From assembly GCA_902464195.1 (NCBI GenBank), contig CABQJB010000015.1:1-20386 (forward strand): a stretch of 20,386 nucleotides of DNA. The letters run 5' to 3'. The notes below the pieces were generated by a model. That model was given only the letters and a program-made list of their open reading frames with translations, was not told where the DNA came from and ran no database searches. Source of the stretch: an uncultured Megasphaera sp. GTDB taxonomy: Bacteria; Bacillota; Negativicutes; Veillonellales; Megasphaeraceae. Below, one piece after another: positions 7,081-15,174 of the stretch; position 1 is the first letter of the stretch, and each line of letters opens with the position of its first letter. The translations under genes were made by a program, and so were the position numbers.

Positions 7081-8412
7081 ATGAACGTTCGTGAAATTGC
7101 CTTTCAGAGCCTGCTGACTATCTGCCGCGATGAAGGCTATAGCAATATCGTCGTCTCCAAGGCGATACAGACCCATCAATTTGCCGACAGGGACCGCCGC
7201 TTCTATACGGAGCTGGTCTACGGCACCTTGCGCTGCCTGAATTATCTGGATTGGATCATATCCCAGATCAGTACGCGCAAACTGCAAAAACTCGACCCTG
7301 TCTGCCTGGCCATCATCCGCCTGGGCTTATATCAGATTTTCGGCATGACCAAAGTCCCCGAATCGGCGGCCTGCAATGAAGCTGTCAAGATGGCGACGAA
7401 ATTCGGCAACCGGGGCATGGCCAAGTTCGTCAATGCCATGCTACGCAACAGCATCCGCCGCCGCAGCCAGTTCGTCATCCCCGGAAAGAGTGAAAATATC
7501 GTAGCCTATTTGTCTTTGACTTATCATCAGCAGGAATGGCTCGTCCGCCGCTGGATCGAAGCCTATGGCCCGGACGATACGGAACGGCTCTGCCAGTATT
7601 TTGACACCATCCCGCCGCTGTGCCTGCGCGTCAATACGGCTCAGACCAGTCGTGACGACCTGCTGGCTGAATTGGAAAAACAAGGCCTGCCGGCCCGTCC
7701 GGCTGCCATTTCACCAGATGGTATCTACCTCGACGGCAATCCCGGCATCCACGAACTGACGTGCCTGCGCGATGGCCGGGCCATCATCCAGGACGAACCA
7801 TCCCAGATGGTAGCCCATATCGTCGCCCCTCAGCCGCATGAAGTCATCTTCGACGTCTGTGCCGCTCCCGGCGGCAAGACGACGCATCTGGCCACGCTGG
7901 GCGGCCCGTCGTGTGTCGTCTACGGCGGCGATATTCACGAACATAAACTACGGCTTATCGAATATAATGCTCAGAAACTGGGCCTCAAGAATGTGCGGAC
8001 CCTGCTCCAGAACGGCTGTACCATCGGCCAGAAGTACGCTGGCAAAGCCGACCGGGTCCTGGTCGATGCCCCTTGTTCGGGCCTCGGCGTCCTGCGCCAT
8101 AAAATCGACCTGCGCTGGCGCAAGAATCCCAGCGATTTGCGCACCCTGCCAGCCTTGCAGCGGCGCATCCTGGACAGTGCGTCCCAGTGCGTCCGCCCTG
8201 GCGGCGTCCTGGTCTACAGCACCTGCACCATCAATGATGATGAAAACAGCCGCATCGTAGCCGACTTTTTGAAGAACCATCCGGAATTCCACGTGGAAAA
8301 CGCGACGCAGTGGCTGCCCGTTCCCGGCCATGAAGGGCCTTTCATCCAGCTCCTGCCTCAGCGCGATGGCCTGGACGGTTTCTTCATTGCCCGCATGAAA
8401 AAGGAGGGCTGA
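7081..8412 (+). CDS. rsmB: 16S rRNA cytosine-5 methyltransferase RsmB (Sun/Fmu)
   Basis: SAM-dependent m5C methyltransferase, in E. coli specific for C967 of 16S rRNA. The 443-residue protein has the full architecture: an N-terminal NusB-like RNA-binding domain (about 1-135) and a Rossmann methyltransferase domain. The SAM site is the FDVCAAPGGKTTHLA block. Two catalytic cysteines are present, Cys332 in DAPCSGLG and Cys382 in STCTINDDEN. The start is fixed by GGGAGGA just before the ATG at 7081. It is followed one base after its stop by rlmN, making a pair of rRNA-modifying enzymes with different substrates. The order fmt-rsmB-rlmN is conserved in Firmicutes. Confidence 0.96.
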   Translation: MNVREIAFQSLLTICRDEGYSNIVVSKAIQTHQFADRDRRFYTELVYGTLRCLNYLDWIISQISTRKLQKLDPVCLAIIRLGLYQIFGMTKVPESAACNEAVKMATKFGNRGMAKFVNAMLRNSIRRRSQFVIPGKSENIVAYLSLTYHQQEWLVRRWIEAYGPDDTERLCQYFDTIPPLCLRVNTAQTSRDDLLAELEKQGLPARPAAISPDGIYLDGNPGIHELTCLRDGRAIIQDEPSQMVAHIVAPQPHEVIFDVCAAPGGKTTHLATLGGPSCVVYGGDIHEHKLRLIEYNAQKLGLKNVRTLLQNGCTIGQKYAGKADRVLVDAPCSGLGVLRHKIDLRWRKNPSDLRTLPALQRRILDSASQCVRPGGVLVYSTCTINDDENSRIVADFLKNHPEFHVENATQWLPVPGHEGPFIQLLPQRDGLDGFFIARMKKEG

Positions 8413-8413
8413 C

Positions 8414-9442
8414 ATGAGTAATGTATTTGATATGACCCAAAAGGAACTCCAAGCGTTCCTTGTCGCCCAGGGAATGAAAAAATTCCGGGCCGACCAGATT
8501 TTCCATTATATCTATAAGCAAAACATCTTTTCCTGGAACGAAATGGTACTTTTACCGAAAAAAGACCGGGAAGTATTGAATGCGACCCTGCCGATTTATT
8601 TCCCGGAAATCGTATCGCGCCTGGACGCTCCTGATGGACAGACGGTGAAGCTCTTATTGCAGCTGGCTGACGGCGAGACTGTCGAAACGGTCCTCATGAA
8701 GCACGACTATGGCAATTCCATCTGCGTATCGTCCCAGGTCGGCTGTGCCGTCAATTGCGCCTTCTGCGCGTCCGCCAAGAACGGTTTCGTCCGCAACTTG
8801 TCGGCTGGCGAAATGGTCGCCCAGCTACTGGCTTTCCGTAAATATGTCACGCCGGACCTCCATTCCATCGTCATCATGGGGACAGGGGAACCGCTCCTCA
8901 ACTACGATAACGTCATCCGCTTCATGAAGCTCATCCACGAAAAGGATACGCTCTATCTGGGCTATCGCAACATGGCCCTGTCGACGTCGGGCATCGTCCC
9001 CAAGATGTACGACCTGGCGAAAGAAGGCATGCCCATTACCCTGGCCGTATCCCTCCATGCGCCGAATGACGCCTTGCGGCGCCGCATCATGCCGATTGCC
9101 GAGAAATATCCTCTCGACGAGGTCCTGCAGGCGGCCCGCCACTACTTTGACGTTACGGGCCGGAAAGTCACCTTTGAATACATCCTCATCAAGGGCCTGA
9201 CTTGTACTAACGCCTGCGCTAAGGAACTGGCCCGTCTCCTTGGCGGCCAGAACATCCTGGTCAATGCCATCCCCATCAACGACAATTACGATGTCGGCCT
9301 CTACCGGCCTGATGAAAAGACGATGAACGAATTCGTCACGTACTTGCAGCGTCACGGCGTTTCCGTCACTCTGCGGCGGGAAATGGGCAGCCAGATACAG
9401 GCCGCCTGCGGCCAGCTGCGCATAAAACGCGAAAAAATTTGA
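8414..9442 (+). CDS. rlmN: Dual-specificity 23S rRNA/tRNA adenine-C2 methyltransferase RlmN
   Basis: A radical-SAM enzyme that makes 2-methyladenosine in 23S rRNA (A2503) and some tRNAs, using two SAM molecules per turnover. The 342-residue protein has the CxxxCxxC iron-sulfur motif at Cys111, Cys115 and Cys118 (GCAVNCAFCASAKNGF). The SAM-binding GTGEPLLNYDNV block follows, and the C-terminal methyl-carrying cysteine is Cys332 in GSQIQAACGQLR. AAGGAGGG overlaps the end of rsmB and sets the ATG. It is RlmN rather than Cfr: gene position and the QIQAACGQL ending fit the housekeeping enzyme. Its TGA stop lies within the -35 hexamer of the next promoter. Confidence 0.96.
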   Translation: MSNVFDMTQKELQAFLVAQGMKKFRADQIFHYIYKQNIFSWNEMVLLPKKDREVLNATLPIYFPEIVSRLDAPDGQTVKLLLQLADGETVETVLMKHDYGNSICVSSQVGCAVNCAFCASAKNGFVRNLSAGEMVAQLLAFRKYVTPDLHSIVIMGTGEPLLNYDNVIRFMKLIHEKDTLYLGYRNMALSTSGIVPKMYDLAKEGMPITLAVSLHAPNDALRRRIMPIAEKYPLDEVLQAARHYFDVTGRKVTFEYILIKGLTCTNACAKELARLLGGQNILVNAIPINDNYDVGLYRPDEKTMNEFVTYLQRHGVSVTLRREMGSQIQAACGQLRIKREKI

Positions 9443-9467
9443 CAGTTGACGGCGAATATGATATGAA
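9439..9467 (+). promoter_or_regulatory. Candidate promoter of the stp-prkC unit
   Basis: A perfect TTGACA (9439-9444) overlapping the rlmN stop codon is followed after 17 bp by TATGAA (9462-9467), a four-of-six -10. A second TTGACG starts at 9446, and TATGAT occurs at 9457, so the exact pair is uncertain. Confidence 0.45.
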
Positions 9468-9511
9468 TTAATGTGTACCTATAACGAAACACCGTGAGAG
9501 GACGTGAGAAT

Positions 9512-10219
9512 TTGGGCACATACGGTGAATCCAAAATCGGCCTGGTTCGGAAAGTGAATGAAGATTCCTTTTATATCAGCCACGAGAAAAACGTACTGGC
9601 CGTAGCCGACGGTATGGGCGGCTATGTAGGCGGTGAAATCGCCAGCAAGACGGCCGTAGAAGCGATAGCTTATTATTTCAAGAACTTTAGTTATGCAGCA
9701 CCGGTACAGCTGGAAAAAGCCATTCAATATGCGAATTCCAGCATCCTCAGCAAGACCTTGATCGACCCTTCGCTCAAGGGGATGGGGACGACCGTGTCCA
9801 TGGTGACCCTGGCCCGGCATATGGCCTTCTGGGGCCATGTCGGTGACAGCCGCATCTACTTATACCGCGACGGGGAATTCACACAGATTTCCGTCGACCA
9901 TACCATCGTCCAGGTCCTGCTCGACAAGGGCAAGATAACCGAAGAAGAGGCGATGGATCATCCCCAGCGCCATGTGCTGACCAGAGCCGTCGGCGTCGAT
10001 GAGAATCTGGTCGTCGACAGCGGAGCCTTTGAAGTACAGCCGAAAGATCGCATCCTGATTTGTTCCGACGGCCTGACATCGTTCATCCAGAAACAGGAAC
10101 TCTACGATGCTATCGGCGATTACCGCCGGACAGAACGGGAAATCATCAATGATCTCTTTGCCCGCGTCTATGAAAACGGGGCGAAAGATAATATTACGGC
10201 AATTTTAACAACCATATAA
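9512..10219 (+). CDS. stp: PP2C-type Ser/Thr protein phosphatase (PrpC/Stp)
   Basis: Metal-dependent phosphatase that reverses phosphorylation by the neighbouring PrkC kinase. The 235-residue protein contains the PP2C metal-site motifs in order: VNED (15-18), VADGMGG with Asp33, GDSRIYLYRDG, CSDGLT and the terminal KDNITAIL. I choose the TTG at 9512: AGAGGA lies 10 bases upstream, and the NED motif then falls at residues 16-18, as in Bacillus PrpC. A GTG at 9494 would add six residues but has no ribosome binding site. It is separated by 36 bp from prkC, the standard Firmicutes pairing that sets the balance of Ser/Thr phosphorylation. Confidence 0.93.
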   Translation: MGTYGESKIGLVRKVNEDSFYISHEKNVLAVADGMGGYVGGEIASKTAVEAIAYYFKNFSYAAPVQLEKAIQYANSSILSKTLIDPSLKGMGTTVSMVTLARHMAFWGHVGDSRIYLYRDGEFTQISVDHTIVQVLLDKGKITEEEAMDHPQRHVLTRAVGVDENLVVDSGAFEVQPKDRILICSDGLTSFIQKQELYDAIGDYRRTEREIINDLFARVYENGAKDNITAILTTI

Positions 10220-10255
10220 TCGGGAACGACTATGAAAGTGGTGGAATAGCTAAAA

Positions 10256-12232
10256 ATGATTGGTCATATCTTAGACAACAGATACAAGATATTGGAAAAA
10301 GTAGGCACAGGCGGCATGGCCAGCGTGTACAAAGCACAGGATATCCTCCTGGACCGGATCGTCGCCGTAAAAATACTTCATTCAAAATACGGCAACGACC
10401 ACGATTTTGTCGTCCGCTTCCGTCAGGAAGCCCAGGCGGCTGCCAAATTGTCACACCCCAATATTGTCAATATATACGACGTCGGCTACGATGAAAATGT
10501 CCATTACATCGTCATGGAATTCGTGCGCGGCGAAACGTTAAAAGAATATATCGAAAAACACGGGCACCTGCCGATCAACACGTCGATACAGATTGCCTTC
10601 GATATCGGCGAAGCCCTGGAAAATGCCCATGCCAACGGCATCGTCCATTGCGATATCAAGCCCCATAATATCCTGGTCACCGAGACAGGGCGCATCAAAG
10701 TCGCCGATTTCGGCATCGCCCGGGCTGTGAATTCTGTCGAAAACAGCGACCGCACCGTCCTCGGCTCGGTCCATTACTTTTCACCGGAACAGGCCAGCGG
10801 CGGCCATATCGACGAACGGACGGATATCTATTCTCTGGGCGTCGTCATGTATGAAATGATGACCGGCGTCGTTCCTTTCCAGGGCGATACGGCCATCAGC
10901 ATCGCCTTGAAGCACGTCCAGGACGATATCCCCTTGCCGACGAAGTACAACCGCCGCATCCCGCGGCTCGTCGAACAGGTCATCCTCAAGGCCATGGCCA
11001 AGAACCCGGACGACCGCTTCCAGTCCATCGGCGAGATGATGTCGGAACTGCGCCTGTCCCAGGGCTTCATCAATACCAACGGCGCCCGGCCGATCATCAG
11101 CAAGGGACCGTATAACTTCGGCACGCAGAAATTACAGCCTATCAAGGAAAAAGACCTGCCCGAAGAAGAACCGAAAGAAAAGAAGAAGAACCCCTTCACG
11201 CGGTTCATGGATTCTATCAGCAATCATTCGCAGAAAACCATCATCATCGGTATGCTCGGCGTCTTCCTCGTCGCCTTTGTCTGGGCCTTCTTTTCCTTTG
11301 GGAATTTTTGGAGCACCGAAGACATTACCGTACCGGATGTGACGGGCAAACAGGTTGAAATCGCCAAGAAGATACTGAAAGATAAGAAACTCGACGTCTC
11401 CGTCAAGGAAGTGGAAAGCGACGAAGTACCAGTCGGCGAAGTCATTTCCCAGACGCCGTCCGGCGGGGCCGTCGTCAAGGCCAACCGGACCATCTACCTG
11501 ACTGTCAGCAAGGGCAATAAGGGCGAAGAAGTCCTCATACCGGACCTGCGGAGCCTGACCCTCGATGAGGCCGAAAAGAAGCTGAAGGAAATCGGTCTGT
11601 CAGTCGGCAAGGTGCGCTACAAAGAGAGCGCTCAATATGCCGATGGGACCATCATCGACCAGGACCCGGAATCGCCGAAGAAAGTCGAAAAGGGGACGAA
11701 AGTCGACCTCGTCGTCTGCCGCAAGAGCGAAGCTGAAAAAGAAGCGGAAGCGGCCAAGAATGAAGCGCCCAATACGAGCGGCATGACCCTCGATGCGGCC
11801 GTGAAGGCCCTGGAAAGCGCCGGCTATTCTGTCGGCAGCGTATCCAACCTCGATTCGTCGAAGGACAGCTCCCAGGCCGTCGTCACGGGCCAGACGTCGG
11901 AAGACGGCAAAGTCGTCAACTTGTCCGTCGAATATCCGTCGTCCCAGAGCAGCCAGAGCTCGCAGTCGAGCAGCTCCGGCGGGTCCGATGGCAGCGCCAA
12001 TAACCAGGAACCGGCCGGGACGCCTCATTACGGGACGGTCAACATCAGCGTACCGTCTGGCGCTTCCAGCCAGCACGTCCAGATCGTCGTATCCGACGAT
12101 AATGGCTCGCGCGTCGTCTATGACCGCAGCCAGGCCGGCGGCGACAACATTTCCAAGAGCGTCAGCGGCACGGGCAAGACGAGAGTCAAAGTATACATCA
12201 ACAATTCATTAGTACAGGACCAGTATATCTAA
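10256..12232 (+). CDS. prkC: PASTA-domain Ser/Thr protein kinase PrkC (membrane)
   Basis: Single-pass membrane kinase that senses cell-wall muropeptides and controls growth, division and dormancy exit. In the 658-residue protein the cytoplasmic kinase domain spans about 10-270: glycine loop GTGGMASVY, Lys39 in VAVK, catalytic loop HCDIKPHN (131-138) and DFG (151-153). A juxtamembrane charged region (about 296-327) leads to a transmembrane helix (about 328-347). PASTA repeats follow at about 355-420, 424-490 and 504-561, the last degenerate. A Ser/Gln-rich linker (562-587) joins an extra C-terminal beta-rich domain (588-658). The catalytic loop reads HCD where most relatives have HRD, giving a 'non-RD' kinase; the catalytic Asp133 is intact. 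GGTGGA is a moderate ribosome binding site. Confidence 0.96.
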   Translation: MIGHILDNRYKILEKVGTGGMASVYKAQDILLDRIVAVKILHSKYGNDHDFVVRFRQEAQAAAKLSHPNIVNIYDVGYDENVHYIVMEFVRGETLKEYIEKHGHLPINTSIQIAFDIGEALENAHANGIVHCDIKPHNILVTETGRIKVADFGIARAVNSVENSDRTVLGSVHYFSPEQASGGHIDERTDIYSLGVVMYEMMTGVVPFQGDTAISIALKHVQDDIPLPTKYNRRIPRLVEQVILKAMAKNPDDRFQSIGEMMSELRLSQGFINTNGARPIISKGPYNFGTQKLQPIKEKDLPEEEPKEKKKNPFTRFMDSISNHSQKTIIIGMLGVFLVAFVWAFFSFGNFWSTEDITVPDVTGKQVEIAKKILKDKKLDVSVKEVESDEVPVGEVISQTPSGGAVVKANRTIYLTVSKGNKGEEVLIPDLRSLTLDEAEKKLKEIGLSVGKVRYKESAQYADGTIIDQDPESPKKVEKGTKVDLVVCRKSEAEKEAEAAKNEAPNTSGMTLDAAVKALESAGYSVGSVSNLDSSKDSSQAVVTGQTSEDGKVVNLSVEYPSSQSSQSSQSSSSGGSDGSANNQEPAGTPHYGTVNISVPSGASSQHVQIVVSDDNGSRVVYDRSQAGGDNISKSVSGTGKTRVKVYINNSLVQDQYI

Positions 12233-12242
12233 GGGGAGGAAC

Positions 12243-13106
12243 ATGACAAAAGGACGCGTCATCAAGAACTATAATGGCTATTATTACGTCGACATCGGCC
12301 GGGAAGGACTCATCGAGTGCCGTCGCCGCGGCAAATTGCTGAAAGCGAAGATACTCGTCGGCGACGAGCTGGAAATCACTGAGCTGGGGCAGGACAAGGG
12401 CGTCATCGAAGCCCTGCTGCCCCGGCGCAACCAGATACGCCGGCCGGCCGTGGCCAATATCGACCAGCTGCTGGTCATCATGGCGGCCAAGTCGCCGGAC
12501 CCGAACCAGTTCCTCGTCGATAAGATGCTCATGACCTGTGAATACGGCGGCATCCATCCGACGCTGTGCTTCAATAAGTGCGATCTGGACCGGCAGACGG
12601 CCGAAGCCTACAAGGCCTTTTATGAACGCTGCGGCTACGACGTCTATCTCGTGTCGGCCAAAACCGGCGAAGGCCTCGATACGCTGCGGAATCTTTTGCC
12701 GCACCGCATGACGGCCTTTGCCGGCCCGTCGGGCGTCGGCAAGTCGAGCCTGTTGTCCCAGATTCTGGGCCGGAAAGACTTGTCCGTCGGCGCTGTCAGC
12801 GAAAAGATCAAGCGCGGCCGCCATACGACACGCCATTCGGAAATCATGCGCCTCGACAGCGATACGTACGTCGTCGATACGCCGGGATTCAGCTCCCTCG
12901 ACTTCGAGCACCTCGACCCGAAGGAAGTCCTGCGCCTCTTCCCGGACATGTTGCCCTACAGCGGCGGCTGCAAGTTCTCGTCGTGCCTCCATTTGTCCGA
13001 ACCGGAATGTACGGTCAAACAGGCCGTCGCAGACGGTCATATCCAGAAAGAACGGTATGACACATACTGTAAGATACTCACTTCCATTGCAGAAAGGAAA
13101 CGATAG
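12243..13106 (+). CDS. rsgA: Ribosome small-subunit GTPase RsgA (YloQ/YjeQ)
   Basis: GTPase acting late in 30S subunit assembly. The 287-residue protein has an N-terminal OB-fold (about 1-65) and a circularly permuted GTPase domain. The motifs therefore come in the diagnostic order G4 NKCD (111-114), G1 GPSGVGKS (161-168), G3 DTPG (212-215). The C-terminal zinc site is Cys243, Cys248, His250 and Cys256. AAGGGGAGGA fixes the ATG, 10 bp after prkC, and rpe follows after 2 bp, so the three genes are one transcript. RsgA is a reported PrkC substrate in Bacillus, which fits the linkage. Confidence 0.96.
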   Translation: MTKGRVIKNYNGYYYVDIGREGLIECRRRGKLLKAKILVGDELEITELGQDKGVIEALLPRRNQIRRPAVANIDQLLVIMAAKSPDPNQFLVDKMLMTCEYGGIHPTLCFNKCDLDRQTAEAYKAFYERCGYDVYLVSAKTGEGLDTLRNLLPHRMTAFAGPSGVGKSSLLSQILGRKDLSVGAVSEKIKRGRHTTRHSEIMRLDSDTYVVDTPGFSSLDFEHLDPKEVLRLFPDMLPYSGGCKFSSCLHLSEPECTVKQAVADGHIQKERYDTYCKILTSIAERKR

Positions 13107-13108
13107 TC

Positions 13109-13753
13109 ATGGTAACCATTTGCCCATCTATATTATCGGCGGACTTCTCCCGCCTGGCTGAAGACATTCAGGATGTCGAACGGAAGGGGGCAGATTGTAT
13201 CCATCTTGACTTGATGGACGGCCATTTCGTACCGAACCTCACTTTTGGCGTCCCCGTCGTCAAAGCCCTGCGCAGCTGCACCAAGCTGCCCTTCGATGCC
13301 CACCTCATGGTAGAACATCCGGAAACCTACATCGACGGCCTGGCCGCTGCCGGTGTCCAGTACGTCACGGTCCATCAGGAAGCCTGTACCCATCTCGACC
13401 GGGTCCTGCAGCAGATTCACGAAGCCGGCATGAAAGGCGGCGTCGCCCTCAATCCGGCGACTCCTGTATCGACCTTGTCCTGCCTGGCCGGGCAGCTGGA
13501 CATGATCCTCATCATGAGCGTCAACCCCGGATTTGGCGGCCAGAAGTTCATCCCTTATGCCGTCGATAAGATCCGCCAGGCCAAGGCGCTCCTGGAACAG
13601 GCCGGCAATACGACGGCTGTCATCGAAGTGGATGGCGGCGTCAATGCCAAGACCGTCCAGGCCGTCAAAGACGCCGGTGCGACCTTCCTGGTCGCAGGCA
13701 GTGCCGTCTTCGGAGCCGAAGACCGGGCCGCTGCCATCGCGTCCTTACGATAA
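13109..13753 (+). CDS. rpe: Ribulose-phosphate 3-epimerase
   Basis: Interconverts ribulose 5-phosphate and xylulose 5-phosphate in the pentose phosphate pathway; cytosolic TIM barrel. The 214-residue protein shows SILSADFSRL, the metal-binding HLDLMDGHFVPNLTFG, HLMVEHPE, NPGFGGQKFIP and the phosphate-binding VDGGVNAKT, all hallmarks of the family. The ATG lies 2 bp after the rsgA stop, with GAAAGGAAA as ribosome binding site. It ends the stp-prkC-rsgA-rpe unit; a short hairpin overlaps its stop. Its substrate, ribulose 5-phosphate, is also a precursor for riboflavin synthesis, whose genes come next. Confidence 0.97.
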   Translation: MVTICPSILSADFSRLAEDIQDVERKGADCIHLDLMDGHFVPNLTFGVPVVKALRSCTKLPFDAHLMVEHPETYIDGLAAAGVQYVTVHQEACTHLDRVLQQIHEAGMKGGVALNPATPVSTLSCLAGQLDMILIMSVNPGFGGQKFIPYAVDKIRQAKALLEQAGNTTAVIEVDGGVNAKTVQAVKDAGATFLVAGSAVFGAEDRAAAIASLR

Positions 13754-13770
13754 GGACTTGTATTTCTTCT
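13741..13770 (+). terminator. Short terminator overlapping the rpe stop
   Basis: GTCCTTA (13741-13747), loop CGA, TAAGGAC (13751-13757), then a T-rich tract (TTGTATTTCTTCTTTT). The stop codon TAA lies in the second arm. The stem is short, so efficiency may be modest. Confidence 0.5.
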
Positions 13771-13786
13771 TTTCATGTGCTAAAAT
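13758..13786 (+). promoter_or_regulatory. Promoter of the riboflavin operon
   Basis: TTGTAT (13758-13763), a 17-bp spacer and an extended -10, TGC-TAAAAT (TAAAAT 13781-13786). It stands about 30 bases before the FMN aptamer, as expected for a riboswitch leader. Confidence 0.6.
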
Positions 13787-13815
13787 CATACATGTAGTTC
13801 AAATGAATAAGGATA

Positions 13816-13939
13816 GTCTTTGAGGCAAGGTGAGAAAGCGGCGCTTTCAATTCCTGACCGGCGGTGACAGTCCGCTAACCCGCAAGGGTTGAACCGATGC
13901 AATTTCGGTACCGACAGTACAGTCTGGATGGGAAAAGAC
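13816..13939 (+). promoter_or_regulatory. FMN riboswitch (RFN element)
   Basis: The conserved RFN blocks are present in order: GAGGCAAGGTGA, TTCCTGACCGGCGGTGACAG, TCCGCTAACCCGC, GAACCGATGCAATTTCGGTA, CCGACAGTACAGTCTGGATGG. The closing helix is GTCTTT (13816-13821) with AAAGAC (13934-13939). FMN binding favours the terminator at 13965-14002, shutting off ribD-ribE-ribH when flavin is plentiful. Confidence 0.95.
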
Positions 13940-13964
13940 GACAGATTGTGTTTTTGTTGCGCTC

Positions 13965-14002
13965 AAAAGGCTATGGGAATCTTACGTCCATAGCCTTTTT
14001 TT
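13965..14002 (+). terminator. Attenuator terminator of the FMN riboswitch
   Basis: GGCTATGG (13969-13976) pairs with CCATAGCC (13988-13995), extended by A4/T4, with seven T residues at 13996-14002. It stands between the aptamer and ribD, indicating transcriptional control. Confidence 0.88.
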
Positions 14003-14037
14003 ATCTTGCGAAATCTGAATAGAAGGGAAGGAATACA

Positions 14038-15174
14038 TTGGAACCGGCAGAGTATATGAAAAAAGCCCTGGAACTGGCAAAGACCGCCCTGGGCTATACG
14101 ACACCCAATCCTGCCGTCGGCTGCGTCATCGTCAAAGATGGCGAAATCGTCGGCACGGGATACCATCATAAGGCCGGCACGCCTCATGCCGAAGTATGGG
14201 CATTGCGTGAAGCTGGCGAACGGGCGAAGGGGGCTACGGTCTATGTGACCCTCGAACCTTGCGCCCATTACGGGAGAACGCCGCCCTGTGCCCGGACCCT
14301 CGTCGAAAAAGGCGTCGGCAAAGTCGTCATGGCCATGCTCGACCCCAACCCCTTAGTAGCTGGCAAGGGTGCGGCTATCCTGCGCAAAGCCGGCATCGCC
14401 GTCGAAGTGGGCCTCCTGTCGAAGGAAGCGGCTCAGCTCAACGAAGTCTTCATCAAGAACATGATGGTCCAGAAACCGTTCATCGCCATCAAACTGGCCC
14501 AGAGTCTCGATGGCCGCACGGCTTCGCGGACGGGGAAATCCCAGTGGATCACCAACGAATGGGCCCGCAGCTACGGCCACTATCTGCGCTCTATCTATGA
14601 CGGCATTTTAGTCGGTATCAACACGGTCCTGACGGACAATCCGCTCCTGACCAGCCGCATCGAACGGCCCGGCCAGGATGCACCGCATCAGCCCGTGCGC
14701 ATCGTACTAGATACGAAAGGACGGACGCCCTTGAATTCGCTCGTCGTCACCGATAAGACGACGCAGACCATCATCGTCACGACGTCCCTGTGCCCGGTAG
14801 AGAAGATGAAAGCCCTGAAAGAAGCTGGCGTCCGCGTCATCCTGGCCCCGCTCCAGGACGGCAAAACCATCTACCTGCCCGACGCCTTGCGGCTCCTGCA
14901 CGACGAAGGGCTGACCAGCATTCTCGTCGAAGGCGGCAGTACCGTTCAGGGCAGCTTCTTCGATGCCCGCCTGGTCGATAAGATTTATGCCTTCATGGGG
15001 GACAAGGTCATCGGCGGGACCGGCGCCCTGCCGTCTGTCGGCGGCTGCGGCGTCGATGAACTCGATGAATGTCTGCCGCTGGTCTACGACTCGGCAGAAC
15101 TCCATGATAATAATGTATTGATTACGGCATATAATGCCAACAGGGAGGGCGCCTATGTTCACTGGCATCATTGA
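14038..15174 (+). CDS. ribD: Bifunctional riboflavin deaminase/reductase RibD
   Basis: Second and third steps of riboflavin synthesis: deamination of the pyrimidinone and NADPH-dependent reduction of the ribosyl side chain. In the 378-residue protein the N-terminal deaminase domain (about 1-145) has the zinc site HAE (50-52) with Cys75 and Cys84 in PCAHYGRTPPC. The C-terminal reductase domain (about 147-378) has KLAQSLDGRTA, VGINTVLTDNP and LVEGGSTVQGSF. I accept TTG 14038 as start because GAAGGGAAGG precedes it and the peptide then matches the Bacillus RibG N-terminus; ATG 14056 is the alternative. Its end overlaps ribE by 20 bp. Controlled by the FMN riboswitch. Confidence 0.96.
   Translation: MEPAEYMKKALELAKTALGYTTPNPAVGCVIVKDGEIVGTGYHHKAGTPHAEVWALREAGERAKGATVYVTLEPCAHYGRTPPCARTLVEKGVGKVVMAMLDPNPLVAGKGAAILRKAGIAVEVGLLSKEAAQLNEVFIKNMMVQKPFIAIKLAQSLDGRTASRTGKSQWITNEWARSYGHYLRSIYDGILVGINTVLTDNPLLTSRIERPGQDAPHQPVRIVLDTKGRTPLNSLVVTDKTTQTIIVTTSLCPVEKMKALKEAGVRVILAPLQDGKTIYLPDALRLLHDEGLTSILVEGGSTVQGSFFDARLVDKIYAFMGDKVIGGTGALPSVGGCGVDELDECLPLVYDSAELHDNNVLITAYNANREGAYVHWHH

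Noticed and set aside
7948..8415. Minus-strand frame opposite the end of rsmB
   Set aside because: Shadow of the methyltransferase catalytic region; no independent coding evidence.
8744..8768. RlmN as the antibiotic-resistance methylase Cfr
   Set aside because: Genomic position between rsmB and stp and the C-terminal sequence fit the housekeeping enzyme.
10646..10672. PrkC as a pseudokinase because of HCD
   Set aside because: Lys39, Asp133 and the DFG aspartate are all present, so activity is expected.
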